Of a DNA stretch of 64,000 nucleotides, positions 26,511 to 34,881 are shown piece by piece (within the stretch, counting starts at the first letter, position 1; each line of letters starts with the position of its first letter). The stretch spans positions 186,001 through 250,000 of the forward strand of contig CAMTUU010000001.1 of assembly GCA_947085045.1 (NCBI GenBank), read 5' to 3'. Under the pieces are notes generated by a model. It was not told the origin of the DNA. It made no database searches and saw only the letters and a list, made by a program, of their open reading frames with translations. This DNA comes from Pseudolysinimonas_A sp947085045 (GTDB taxonomy: Bacteria > Actinomycetota > Actinomycetes > Actinomycetales > Microbacteriaceae). The position numbers were made by a program, and so were the translations under genes.

Positions 26511-28925
26511 ATGAATGCTCCCGCCACGTCGACCGCCCTCGTGTTGGATGCCGACCAACTAGATCGCATCAACGCGTGGTGGCGGGCGGCGAACTACCTC
26601 TCCGTCGGGCAGATCTACCTGCTGGATAACCCGCTGCTGCGCGAACCTCTGCTGCCGGAGCACATCAAGCCGCGGCTGCTCGGCCACTGGGGCACGACCC
26701 CCGGGTTGAACTTCATCTACGCCCACCTGAACCGGGCCATCATGCAACGCGATCTGAACACCATCTACGTCATGGGCCCGGGGCACGGCGGGCCCGGCCC
26801 GGTCGCGGCGTCGTGGTTGGAGGGCAGCTACACCGAGACCTACCCCGACATCACGCAGGACGCCGCTGGGATGCGCCGCCTGTTCCGGCAGTTCTCCTTC
26901 CCCGGCGGCATCCCCAGCCACGTCGCCCCCGAAACACCCGGCTCCATCCACGAGGGCGGCGAACTCGGCTACGCCCTCTCGCACGCCTACGGGGCAGCGT
27001 TCGACAACCCCGACCTGATCGTCGCCGCAGTGGTCGGCGACGGGGAGGCGGAGACCGGTCCGCTGGCGGCCAGTTGGCAGTCCAACAAGTTCGTCGACCC
27101 CGCCCGGGACGGGACGGTGCTGCCGATCCTGCACCTGAACGGGTACAAGATCGCCAACCCCACCGTGCTCGCGCGGATCAGCCCCGACGAGCTCGATCAC
27201 CTGCTGCGCGGCTACGGGCACACCCCGCACTACGTCGAAGGCGACGACCCGACGCAGATGCACCAGGACTTCGCCCGCACCCTGGACGCCTGCCTGGACG
27301 AGATCCGCGACATCAAGAACCGCGCCCGGGACGGGGACACGCGCCGGCCGCTGTGGCCGATGATCGTGCTGCGCTCCCCGAAGGGCTGGACCGGCCCGAA
27401 AGAGGTCGACGGCAAGAAGGTCGAGGGCAACTGGCGCTCCCACCAGGTGCCGTTCACCCAGGCGCGAGAGAACCCCGAGCACCGGGCCGTTCTGGAGGCC
27501 TGGATGCGCAGCTACCGTCCCGAGGAGCTCTTCGACGACGCCGGCGCCCCGATCGAGGCAATCGCCACCCTGCATCCGGACCGGGGCCGCCGGATGAGCG
27601 CCAACCCGCACAGCAACGGCGGCGGGCTGCTGCGCGATCTGCGGATGCCCGACTTCCGCGACCACGCCGTGCCGGTGCCCACCCCCGGGGCGGTGACCGG
27701 CGAGTCCACCCGGGTGCTCGGCGGGCTGCTGCGCGACGTGATGCTCGCCAACATGGACAACTTCCGGGTCTTCGCCCCCGACGAGAACAACTCCAACCGG
27801 CTCGACGCCGTCCTCGAGGCCACCAACCGCGCCTGGAACGCCGCCACCGTCCCCGACGACGATCACCTCGCCGTCGACGGCCGGGTGATGGAGATCCTCT
27901 CCGAGCACACCCTGCAGGGCTGGCTCGAGGGCTACCTGCTCACCGGCAGGCACGGGTTCTTCTCCTGCTATGAGGGGTTCATCCACATCGTCGACTCGAT
28001 GTTCAACCAGCACGCCAAGTGGCTCACCACCACCAACGACATCCCGTGGCGTCGTCCAGTGGCGTCCCTGAACTACCTGCTCACCTCCCACGTGTGGCGC
28101 CAGGACAACAACGGCTTCTCCCACCAGGACCCCGGCTTCATCGACCACGTCGTGAACAAGAAGCCCGACGTCATCCGCGTATACCTGCCGCCGGACGCGA
28201 ACACGCTCCTGTCGGTGGCCGACCACTGCCTGCGCAGCCGCCAGTACGTGAACGTCATCGTCGCCGGCAAGCAACCCCAACCGCAGTTCCTGACCATGGA
28301 GCAGGCGATCGAGCACTGCACCAAGGGCATCGGGATCTGGGACTGGGCCAGCAGCGACGAAGGTCAGGAACCCGACATCGTGATGGCCTGCGCCGGTGAC
28401 GTGCCGACGATGGAGACCCTCGCCGCCGTCATGATCCTGAAATCCCACTTCCCCGACCTGCGCATCCGAGTGGTCAACGTCGTCGACCTGATGCGACTCA
28501 AGGACCAGCGGGCACACCCACACGGCCTCTCCGACGAGGACTTCGACGCCATCTTCACGACCCACGCGCCCGTCGTGTTCGCCTACCACGGCTACCCGAC
28601 CCTGATCCACCGGCTCACCTACCGCCGGACGAATCACGCCAACCTGCACGTCCACGGCTATCAGGAGGAGGGCACGACTACCACCCCGTTCGACATGTGC
28701 GTGCTCAACGAACTCGACCGCTACCACCTGGCCATCGACGTCATCGACCGGGTGCCCCGACTGCGCGACGTGTCCGCCCACGTCCGGGAAGAGCTGCGCA
28801 ACGCTCTGATCGACCACCGCGTCTACATCCGCGAGCACGGCGAAGACCAACCCGAGATCCGGGACTGGGCCTGGGCCGCCCCACCGGCGAGCGCCGCCCC
28901 CAACAAGAAAGGTGCACCCGCATGA
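26511..28925 (+). CDS. xfp: Phosphoketolase (xylulose-5-P/fructose-6-P)
   Basis: 804 residues from the ATG at 26511, with GAAGGA nine bases upstream; an in-frame ATG at 26469 overlapping the ATPase stop is possible. The thiamine diphosphate enzyme pattern is complete: LGHWGTTPGLNFIYAHLNR, GPGHGGPG, EGGELGYALSHAYGAAFDNPD, VVGDGEAETGPLA and the C-terminal HHVYIREHG-like end (DHRVYIREHGED). It cleaves xylulose 5-phosphate (and often fructose 6-phosphate) with phosphate to acetyl phosphate plus an aldose phosphate. It supplies acetyl phosphate to acetate kinase and glyceraldehyde 3-phosphate to the next gene's enzyme. Confidence 0.96.
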   Translation: MNAPATSTALVLDADQLDRINAWWRAANYLSVGQIYLLDNPLLREPLLPEHIKPRLLGHWGTTPGLNFIYAHLNRAIMQRDLNTIYVMGPGHGGPGPVAASWLEGSYTETYPDITQDAAGMRRLFRQFSFPGGIPSHVAPETPGSIHEGGELGYALSHAYGAAFDNPDLIVAAVVGDGEAETGPLAASWQSNKFVDPARDGTVLPILHLNGYKIANPTVLARISPDELDHLLRGYGHTPHYVEGDDPTQMHQDFARTLDACLDEIRDIKNRARDGDTRRPLWPMIVLRSPKGWTGPKEVDGKKVEGNWRSHQVPFTQARENPEHRAVLEAWMRSYRPEELFDDAGAPIEAIATLHPDRGRRMSANPHSNGGGLLRDLRMPDFRDHAVPVPTPGAVTGESTRVLGGLLRDVMLANMDNFRVFAPDENNSNRLDAVLEATNRAWNAATVPDDDHLAVDGRVMEILSEHTLQGWLEGYLLTGRHGFFSCYEGFIHIVDSMFNQHAKWLTTTNDIPWRRPVASLNYLLTSHVWRQDNNGFSHQDPGFIDHVVNKKPDVIRVYLPPDANTLLSVADHCLRSRQYVNVIVAGKQPQPQFLTMEQAIEHCTKGIGIWDWASSDEGQEPDIVMACAGDVPTMETLAAVMILKSHFPDLRIRVVNVVDLMRLKDQRAHPHGLSDEDFDAIFTTHAPVVFAYHGYPTLIHRLTYRRTNHANLHVHGYQEEGTTTTPFDMCVLNELDRYHLAIDVIDRVPRLRDVSAHVREELRNALIDHRVYIREHGEDQPEIRDWAWAAPPASAAPNKKGAPA

Positions 28926-29968
28926 ACAAGGTCAAGGTCGGCGTCAACGGGTACGGAGTGATCGGCAAACGCGTCGCCGACGCCGTCGCCCTCCAGCCGG
29001 ACATGGAGCTGGTCGGGATCGCCGACATCGCCACCGACTGGCGCATCAAGGCCGTGCAGGGCCGGATACCCATATTCGCCGCCACCGATGCTGCACGCGC
29101 CGCGATGGTGGCAGAAGGGGTGACCCCGACCGGTGGCCTCGACGAGCTGCTGGCAGCCTGCGACGTCATCATCGACACCACCCCCAAGCACGTCGCCGCC
29201 GGCAACCTGCCCCGGTACACGACAGCGGGTGTGAAAGCGATCTTCCAGGGCGGCGAATCGCACAGCACCACCGGGCACTCCTTCGTCGCCCAGGCCAACT
29301 ACGCCAGCGCCCTCGGCCGCGACACCACACGGGTGGTGTCCTGCAACACCACCAGCATCGTCCGGGTGCTGGGCGCCCTCGACACGGCCGGGCTGCTCCT
29401 CCGGGCCCGCGGCGTGCTCATCCGCCGTGCCACCGACCCGTGGGAATCCCACCTCGGCGGGATCATGAACACGATGGTCCCGGAGGCGAAGATCCCCTCC
29501 CACCAGGGCCCCGACGCTCAAACGGTGCTCCCCGATCTGGACCTGGTCACCATCGCGGCGAAGGGCGCACACACTCAGACCCACAACCACTACTGGACGC
29601 TGCAGCTGACCCGCGAGGCGACCCGGGAGGAAGTGTTGGACGCGCTTCGCGTCGCACCTCGCATCGCCTTCATCCGGATGTCCGACGGGCTCGTCGCCCT
29701 CAACTCCACGATCGAGCTGATGCGCGACCTCGGGCGACCCCGCGGCGATATGTGGGAGGTGGCCGTGTGGGAGGACCTCGTCACCGTGCAAGGCGACGAA
29801 GCGTTCCTCACCTACCAGGTGTACAACGAGGCCATCGTCGTCCCGGAAACCATCGACGCGATCCGCGCCCTCACCCAGACCGCACCCGACGCCGCCACCT
29901 CGATGAAGATCACCGACGACACCCTGGGAATGCGCGACGACTTCCTTTCCCCGCTTCCCCACCCCTGA
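28922..29968 (+). CDS. Type II (archaeal-type) glyceraldehyde-3-phosphate dehydrogenase
   Basis: 348 residues. The start overlaps the phosphoketolase stop (ATGA). The Rossmann start is VGVNGYGVIGKRVADAV, the archaeal GAPDH-II pattern, not the bacterial GapA one. The nucleophile is in SCNTTSIVR (Cys about 140); PKHVAAGN, FQGGESH, MNTMVPE and HNHYWTLQL also follow GAPDH-II. It phosphorylates and oxidises glyceraldehyde 3-phosphate, usually with NAD(P). Bacteria normally use the unrelated type I enzyme, so this is a replacement acquired with the element, placed directly after the enzyme that makes its substrate. Confidence 0.9.
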   Translation: MNKVKVGVNGYGVIGKRVADAVALQPDMELVGIADIATDWRIKAVQGRIPIFAATDAARAAMVAEGVTPTGGLDELLAACDVIIDTTPKHVAAGNLPRYTTAGVKAIFQGGESHSTTGHSFVAQANYASALGRDTTRVVSCNTTSIVRVLGALDTAGLLLRARGVLIRRATDPWESHLGGIMNTMVPEAKIPSHQGPDAQTVLPDLDLVTIAAKGAHTQTHNHYWTLQLTREATREEVLDALRVAPRIAFIRMSDGLVALNSTIELMRDLGRPRGDMWEVAVWEDLVTVQGDEAFLTYQVYNEAIVVPETIDAIRALTQTAPDAATSMKITDDTLGMRDDFLSPLPHP

Positions 29969-30873
29969 TGGACAACACCAGGCCCGCTCCCCGGCCTTGG
30001 CGGATGATCGCGATCACCTTCGCCTGGGGGTCGTGCTACCTCGCCATCAGCATCGCCCTGCGCGATGCGCCGCCGCTGTGGACCGCCGCGCTGCGCGTGC
30101 TCGTGGCCGCGGTCGTGCTGCTGATCCTCGCCGGGGTGCGGCGCTCCCCGCGTCCCCGGGGACGCCGAACCTGGCTGCTGGTCATCGCAATGGGCCTCGT
30201 GAACGTCGCGCTGGCGTACTGGGCAATGTTCGGGGGCCTCATCGGCATGTCCACGGGAGGAGCCACCGTCCTCGCCAACGCCCAACCCCTCCTCATCCTC
30301 CTGCCCGCCTGGTGGCTGTTCGGCGAGAGGCCCAAGGCGCTCACGGTCGGCGCGTTGCTGCTCGGCATCGTCGGACTCGTTCTCGTGGCACTGCCCTCCG
30401 GGTTCGGTACCGGGGCGGTGCTATCGCTTGTCGCGGCCGCCGCCGCGACCGGCGGTACGTTGCTGGCCAGAGTCATCGATGTCCCGCCGCTGACCTTGGC
30501 GGCCTGGCAATTCCTCATCGGCGGCGTGGCCCTCGCGGTCGCCGCGTTCCTCATCGAGGGACCGCCGATCATCCACTGGAATGCCGGACTGGTGCTGGCA
30601 CTTCTCTACATGGCCGTGATCGGCACAGCCTTCTCCAACGTCGCCTGGATCACCGAAAGCAAACGCGCACGCCTGGATCAGCTCACGGCCTGGATACTGC
30701 TGGTCCCGGTATTCGGAATCGCGCTGTCCGTCTTCGTTCTCGGCGAGCACCAGACGGTGCTGGGGTGGATCGGCGTCGCCGCAGTCCTCGCGGCCCTGAT
30801 CCTCGAGGTCGTCGCCAATCAACGCCCGCGACGGGTCATGACCATCTCCGCACTGCATTCCACGCGTGAGTGA
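29968..30873 (+). CDS. EamA/DMT-family transporter
   Basis: 301 residues. The start overlaps the GAPDH stop (TGATG). About ten transmembrane helices in two EamA repeats (TFAWGSCYLAISIALRDAPPLWTAALRVL; LALLYMAVIGTAFSNVAWITESKRARLDQLT with the usual GE...L in the last helices). Family members export metabolites or amino acids; the cargo is unknown. Position in the phosphoketolase operon suggests export of a carbon overflow product or metal-damaged metabolite, which is inference. Confidence 0.88.
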   Translation: MDNTRPAPRPWRMIAITFAWGSCYLAISIALRDAPPLWTAALRVLVAAVVLLILAGVRRSPRPRGRRTWLLVIAMGLVNVALAYWAMFGGLIGMSTGGATVLANAQPLLILLPAWWLFGERPKALTVGALLLGIVGLVLVALPSGFGTGAVLSLVAAAAATGGTLLARVIDVPPLTLAAWQFLIGGVALAVAAFLIEGPPIIHWNAGLVLALLYMAVIGTAFSNVAWITESKRARLDQLTAWILLVPVFGIALSVFVLGEHQTVLGWIGVAAVLAALILEVVANQRPRRVMTISALHSTRE

Positions 30874-30993
30874 CCGCACCCTCGGTGCCGTCCGCCCCGG
30901 CTCAGACCAATACCCGCTCCGGCACAGACGCCGGGGTACCACGCAATTCAGGGCCAAGCACTCAGCTGGCCTACACAAATAAGGAGAAATGTC

Positions 30994-32049
30994 ATGAAAG
31001 CCGCCCGCTACTACGCCCGCAACGACATCCGCATCGAGGACATCCCCGCCCCGCAGCTGCTCCCCGGCACCGTCGCCATCGACGTCGCCTGGTGCGGCAT
31101 CTGCGGTACGGACCTGCACGAATTCCTCGACGGCCCGATCTTCATCCCCGCCGCCGGGCACCCGCACCCGATCTCGGGAGAATCAGCCCCGGTGACGATG
31201 GGGCACGAGTTCTCCGGAACGATCACAGCACTCGGCGAGGGAGTCACCGACCTGAGTGTTGGCGAGAATGTCGTCGTCGAGCCCTACATCATCGGCGCGG
31301 ATGTGGACGTCAGCGCAGGTCACGAATACCAGTTGTCACCGAACATGAACTTCATCGGCCTCGCCGGACGTGGCGGCGGACTCAGCGAGAAGATCGTCGT
31401 CGAACGGCGCTGGGTGCACCCCATCGGAGACATTCCCCTCGACGCCGCCGCACTGATCGAACCCCTCGCCGTCGGCCACCATGCCTTCGTGCGCAGTGGC
31501 GCGAAGAGCGGGGATGTCGCACTGATCGGCGGCGCGGGACCGATCGGGTTGCTCCTCGCCGCGGTACTCAAGGCCCAGGGACTCACGGTCATCGTGTCCG
31601 AACTCAGCCAGGCCCGCAAAGATATGGCCACCAGCACGGGCGTCGCCGATCATGTCCTCGACCCCAGCCAAACGGATGTTGCCGAAGCGGTCCGCGCCCT
31701 GACCGGCGGCCGCGGGGCAGACGTCGGCTTCGAGTGCTCCAGCGTCAACGCGGTCCTCGATACCCTCCTCGACGCCGTTCGCCCCGCAGGTGTGATCGTG
31801 AACGTGTCGATCTGGGGTCACCCGGCGACCGTGGACATGCAGAAACTTGTGCTCAAGGAGATCGACCTGCGCGGCACGATCGCATACGCCAACGACCACC
31901 CCGCGACCATCGAACTGGTCCGCCAAGGGAAGGTGAAGCTCGAGCCGTTCATCACTGCACGAATCGGCCTCGACGACCTCCTCGAAAAAGGATTCGACGC
32001 CCTCATCAACCACAACGACACCCAAGTCAAAATCCTGGTCCACCCTTGA
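30994..32049 (+). CDS. Medium-chain zinc alcohol dehydrogenase, (R,R)-butanediol dehydrogenase-like
   Basis: 351 residues; AAGGAG precedes the ATG. The catalytic zinc site is Cys37 region (AWCGICGTDLHEF), His/Glu (MGHEFSG) and Glu (EPLAVGHHAF), and the NAD loop is GGAGPIGLLLAA. Segments such as FIGLAGRGGGLSEKIVV resemble 2,3-butanediol dehydrogenases. The four structural-zinc cysteines of that family are absent (GADVDVSAGHEYQLS in that region). It would reduce diacetyl/acetoin or oxidise a diol. It follows the EamA gene by 120 bases and probably belongs to the same transcript. Confidence 0.88.
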   Translation: MKAARYYARNDIRIEDIPAPQLLPGTVAIDVAWCGICGTDLHEFLDGPIFIPAAGHPHPISGESAPVTMGHEFSGTITALGEGVTDLSVGENVVVEPYIIGADVDVSAGHEYQLSPNMNFIGLAGRGGGLSEKIVVERRWVHPIGDIPLDAAALIEPLAVGHHAFVRSGAKSGDVALIGGAGPIGLLLAAVLKAQGLTVIVSELSQARKDMATSTGVADHVLDPSQTDVAEAVRALTGGRGADVGFECSSVNAVLDTLLDAVRPAGVIVNVSIWGHPATVDMQKLVLKEIDLRGTIAYANDHPATIELVRQGKVKLEPFITARIGLDDLLEKGFDALINHNDTQVKILVHP

Positions 32050-32090
32050 CCGGCCGCTCGCGCCGAGTCGTCCGAGAGGGAAACCGCAGG

Positions 32091-32567
32091 ATGCAAGCTC
32101 AAGAAATTGTCGCGAAGAATCGGCTGGCCGGGGCTCTGACGAGTGCGCTTGGTGTGCTTGCGACGGGAGTCGGCGTGTACTTCACTATCCTTCGTCCGCC
32201 GCTTCTGCCAGAAGACGTCCGGCACACCGGCGTCGATCCAACAGCGTTGCCACCCGCGTTCCTGGACTGGCTCGGGATCGTCTTCGCCACCTGGGGCGGC
32301 TTCATTGCCGGCTTCGGCATCGTCCTAGTAGGGATCGGAGCGTTCATGCTCTCCACCCGCACGGTATGGGTCTACCTAGGAACCGCGGTCGGCGTTCTCG
32401 TCGCCTTCGGCCGTTTCGTCGTCAGCAACATCATCCTCAACTCCGATTTTCTCTGGTTCATCGCGACGATGTTCGTGCTGGCGGTGGTAGTCGCTGTCGT
32501 CCTGCTCGTAACAACCGTTCATCGTCTGCGATCCCAACCGGACACGCAGACCCCTACCGAGAGATGA
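32091..32567 (+). CDS. Four-helix membrane protein, function unknown
   Basis: 158 residues from the ATG at 32091 with GAGAGGG upstream. Four hydrophobic helices (about residues 12-32, 58-83, 88-108, 118-140) separated by short loops; no Cys or His cluster. It lies 41 bases after the dehydrogenase and is the last gene of the cargo strand run. I do not recognise the family. Confidence 0.65.
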   Translation: MQAQEIVAKNRLAGALTSALGVLATGVGVYFTILRPPLLPEDVRHTGVDPTALPPAFLDWLGIVFATWGGFIAGFGIVLVGIGAFMLSTRTVWVYLGTAVGVLVAFGRFVVSNIILNSDFLWFIATMFVLAVVVAVVLLVTTVHRLRSQPDTQTPTER

Positions 32568-32626
32568 CGGGCGCACCGTAAACCGAAAATCGCATTCCCG
32601 GGGAGGGACCACCCGGGCGCCGCGGA

Positions 32627-33151
32627 TTACCCCCATCCTGCGACCCAGGCCTCGAGCGTCGGCGCGACGTTCAGTCCGTCGGCCGCCCGGCCTTGGAGTA
32701 TCCCGACCCGCATCCGGCCCTCGACCACCTGCAGGCTTCGCTGCCTCCCGCCGAGGAGATCGCGAGAGATCAGAAGAGGCGGAACGAGCCAAGTCCCCCG
32801 GTACTCCCAAGCGTCACGGACCTCCTGGGGGCGCAGTCCGAGGTAATGCCTATGAAGCTTCGCCACCGAGGCGAGAAACTCGGCATCATTCTTCCCTGTC
32901 GGAATGTCGACGAGCTCGCGCGCGGGCACCGGCGCTCTCGTCCACTCGATCGCGGCCAGGTCAAGGTGTCCGTAGTCCTTGACGAACGATACGTTTCCTG
33001 CGTGATCGAAGAGCCATTGCTCCACGACGTCGGCCGGCCATCGCAGGCCAGCGATCTGGGGAAGTGCGAGGTAGTCGCTGAGATCGCCCGCCCGGTCGAT
33101 CATGTTCCGATCGGGATCAGCGATCGGAAGGTCTCCGAATCGGGTTGCCAT
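32627..33151 (-). CDS. Hypothetical protein (174 aa)
   Basis: 174 residues from the ATG at 33151. It contains an acidic-aromatic pattern (WPADVVEQWLFDHAGNVSFVKDYGHLDL, KNDAEFLASVAKLHRHYLGL, WEYRGTWLVPPLLISRDLLGG). This looks like a soluble single-domain protein; it resembles ParB-like/nuclease-associated hypothetical proteins only loosely and I do not assign a function. It ends convergent to the membrane protein at 32,567 and follows a frameshifted gene on the same strand. Confidence 0.55.
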   Translation of the reverse strand: MATRFGDLPIADPDRNMIDRAGDLSDYLALPQIAGLRWPADVVEQWLFDHAGNVSFVKDYGHLDLAAIEWTRAPVPARELVDIPTGKNDAEFLASVAKLHRHYLGLRPQEVRDAWEYRGTWLVPPLLISRDLLGGRQRSLQVVEGRMRVGILQGRAADGLNVAPTLEAWVAGWG

Positions 33152-33168
33152 CTGCTCGCAGCCTCTCT

Positions 33169-33728
33169 TCAGTTCGAGGATTGCCGGTAGGCGTTCCACG
33201 CGATGTGAGCGGCATGGAGGAGGTGGGCCGCGCGCGCCGCGAACGCCCCGACGCTCTCTGCGTCCGGGTAGAGGCTGGCCTGCCCGGAATCTCCGGGCTG
33301 AGCCAGTTGCCGAACCGCCGAGAGCGATCCGTGGGCACTCGTGCTGGCAATCCACCACAACAACGAGTAGTCCAGGTCGCCTGTGTCCGGAATAGAGGAC
33401 TCGGCCGCGACAAGCACCTTCGCCATTTCGACCCTGCGTGGGGTGTAGAAGGCGTCCTCGCGGCCAGGGTACGACGCCCGAAAGGCAGTCGTCACCCTCT
33501 CAAGCTCGCGCGCCGCGCCCGCGCGCGCGCTCGATCTCTTCTTTCGACCTTCCGCGTTTCCGCGTGATCCACGGCGAACTTCTCCCGCTTGATGGCCCAG
33601 GTGAGGTCGTCGATGACGACTCGGAACGCTCGATGCATCCGGTCCTCGCGGTCGGTCCCTTGCAGCACCCACCAGGCGAGCGCGGCGTTCTCCACGACGA
33701 CGCGAAGGAGCGAGTAGTCGGCGATCAT
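33169..33728 (-). pseudogene. Frameshifted gene, HEPN-like hypothetical protein
   Basis: Two frames together make one protein. The first, from ATG 33728, reads MIADYSLLRVVVENAALAWW and VLQGTDREDRMHRAFRVVIDDLTWAIKRE. The second continues RELERVTTAFRASYPGREDAFYTPRR, SLLWWIASTSAHGSLSAVRQ to 33169. The break lies in about 33,500-33,560, at a run of CGCGCG repeats. Intact relatives of this type are helical proteins of around 200-250 residues. Either a real slippage mutation or a sequencing error. Confidence 0.6.
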
Positions 33729-33877
33729 GTGACCTCGCCTTCTCGCCACAGCACCGCGGCGGCTCGCGCGCCGTCGTAGGCGGACATGAGTTTGCCAGTC
33801 ACGATCCAGGGTGGCGTCTCCGGCCTCACGGCTGCGTGGACGTGGTCGTGTTGCGCGCTGCTGTCACGCTGCACCAC
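33725..33877 (-). CDS. Possible small protein upstream of the frameshifted gene
   Basis: 50 residues from GTG 33877 (VVQRDSSAQHDHVHAAVRPE...ARAAAVLWREGEVT); the stop overlaps the next ATG (ATGA). A parallel frame ending at 33826 gives GTPLAAISTLWLRAGRLF, suggesting that this is the damaged 3' part of a longer gene. Treat as decayed. Confidence 0.3.
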   Translation of the reverse strand: MVQRDSSAQHDHVHAAVRPETPPWIVTGKLMSAYDGARAAAVLWREGEVT

Positions 33878-33967
33878 CGATCGCGCTCAGTGAAGAGCCG
33901 CCCCGCTCGAAGCCAAAGCGTCGAGATGGCGGCGAGCGGAGTTCCATCCAGGTGCACGCCAAGATCC

Positions 33968-34405
33968 TTAGATCCGATTGAGCGGCGGCAGCCAGGCTCC
34001 GCGCAGTCGGTCCTCAAACCCGCCCGCAGCCGCGATCGTCTCGCACTCCAACCAGGACAGCTCACACTCGCGGAGCCAGGCTGAGATCGCCTCGGCCTGC
34101 GCAGGAGTCACTGGCTGCGGGTTGGGCTTCGCAGTGACCGCGGGCGGGATGCCGAACAGCAGCTCGCAGACGTTCCGCCGCAGCGAAGACCCTGAGAGTG
34201 TCAACCCGCGACCCAAGTGGCTCCCCAAGAGCCGCGATCGCGGGCTCGTCGCCTTGCCGACGTACTGCACGAGCCCAGCACGCCGCCAGAGGTACACCCC
34301 CGGCCCCTGCGGAACGTCGCGGCGAGCGAATTCGCTCACAGGTCGTGGAGTCCTTTCTAGGAGAGCGCGCCACTCGGCGGTCGCGGGCGGATCGACGTGA
34401 GTCAC
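33968..34405 (-). CDS. GIY-YIG domain protein
   Basis: 145 residues from GTG 34405. Residues about 30-85 show the GIY-YIG core: GPGVYLWRRAGLVQYVGKATSPRSRLLGSHLG, with the G-Y-L variant of GIY and YVG for YIG, and a downstream Arg. The family cuts DNA strands in homing, repair or restriction enzymes. The small size and the absence of a DNA-binding extension leave the role open. A longer in-frame reading is open to 34720. No partner gene is obvious. Confidence 0.65.
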   Translation of the reverse strand: MTHVDPPATAEWRALLERTPRPVSEFARRDVPQGPGVYLWRRAGLVQYVGKATSPRSRLLGSHLGRGLTLSGSSLRRNVCELLFGIPPAVTAKPNPQPVTPAQAEAISAWLRECELSWLECETIAAAGGFEDRLRGAWLPPLNRI

Positions 34406-34533
34406 GCCCTGATCTTTGCAGGCTTCCCGACGTTCGAGCGTCCGGCTCGGCCCCCAAGGCGGTCGTTCGAGCATGTGGCCGGCGGCAGAGAACGACGTCC
34501 GGCTCAGACGAGAAATATTGCAGTGCCGCAGCA

Positions 34534-34560
34534 TCACTCCGAGAAGGAGTGAACCATAAT
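34534..34560 (+). promoter_or_regulatory. 7-bp perfect dyad and CATAAT -10 box before the wHTH gene
   Basis: TCACTCC, GAGAA, GGAGTGA at 34534-34552 is a perfect inverted repeat directly upstream of CATAAT at 34555-34560. The GTG start of the regulator is at 34567, only six bases after the -10, so its mRNA would be leaderless. The dyad is well placed for autorepression. Confidence 0.5.
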
Positions 34561-34566
34561 GGGAAC

Positions 34567-34881
34567 GTGCCGGACAGCTCTCAAGCAACACCGCCGGACG
34601 CGGGCGATGTGTTTGTCGTCTTCGACGGACGCGAGCGTCAGCAGGTGATTCGGGCGCTACTGACCCGGCAGACCGCCACCCTCGCTGACCTTGCCGCCCT
34701 CGTGGGCGGGAGCCCAGCAATGGTTGCCAGGCACGTAGCGATCCTCGAGGACTTGGGAGTCGTGACGCTCGACGTTCCTAGGGGCGCGCGCCGAGGGCGC
34801 ACCGTGAATGCCACCATCAATCGAACCGCGTATGGCTCAGCACTCGGGGAGTGGCTACGTCAGATGGGCGCGACCTCTTAG
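34567..34881 (+). CDS. Winged-HTH regulator (ArsR/MarR-like), small
   Basis: 104 residues from GTG 34567. The HTH is VIRALLTRQTATLADLAALVGGSPAMVARHVAILEDLGVVTLDV (about residues 26-70), followed by an Arg-rich wing (RGARRGRTVNATINR). No metal or ligand motif. It is convergent with the XRE regulator, their 3' ends overlapping by four bases. Relative of the regulator at 8,619. It probably controls its own promoter. Confidence 0.7.
   Translation: MPDSSQATPPDAGDVFVVFDGRERQQVIRALLTRQTATLADLAALVGGSPAMVARHVAILEDLGVVTLDVPRGARRGRTVNATINRTAYGSALGEWLRQMGATS

Noticed and set aside
26559..28850. 763-residue open frame on the minus strand
   Set aside because: Complete antisense of phosphoketolase, rich in Val, Gly, Asp and His without domain motifs.
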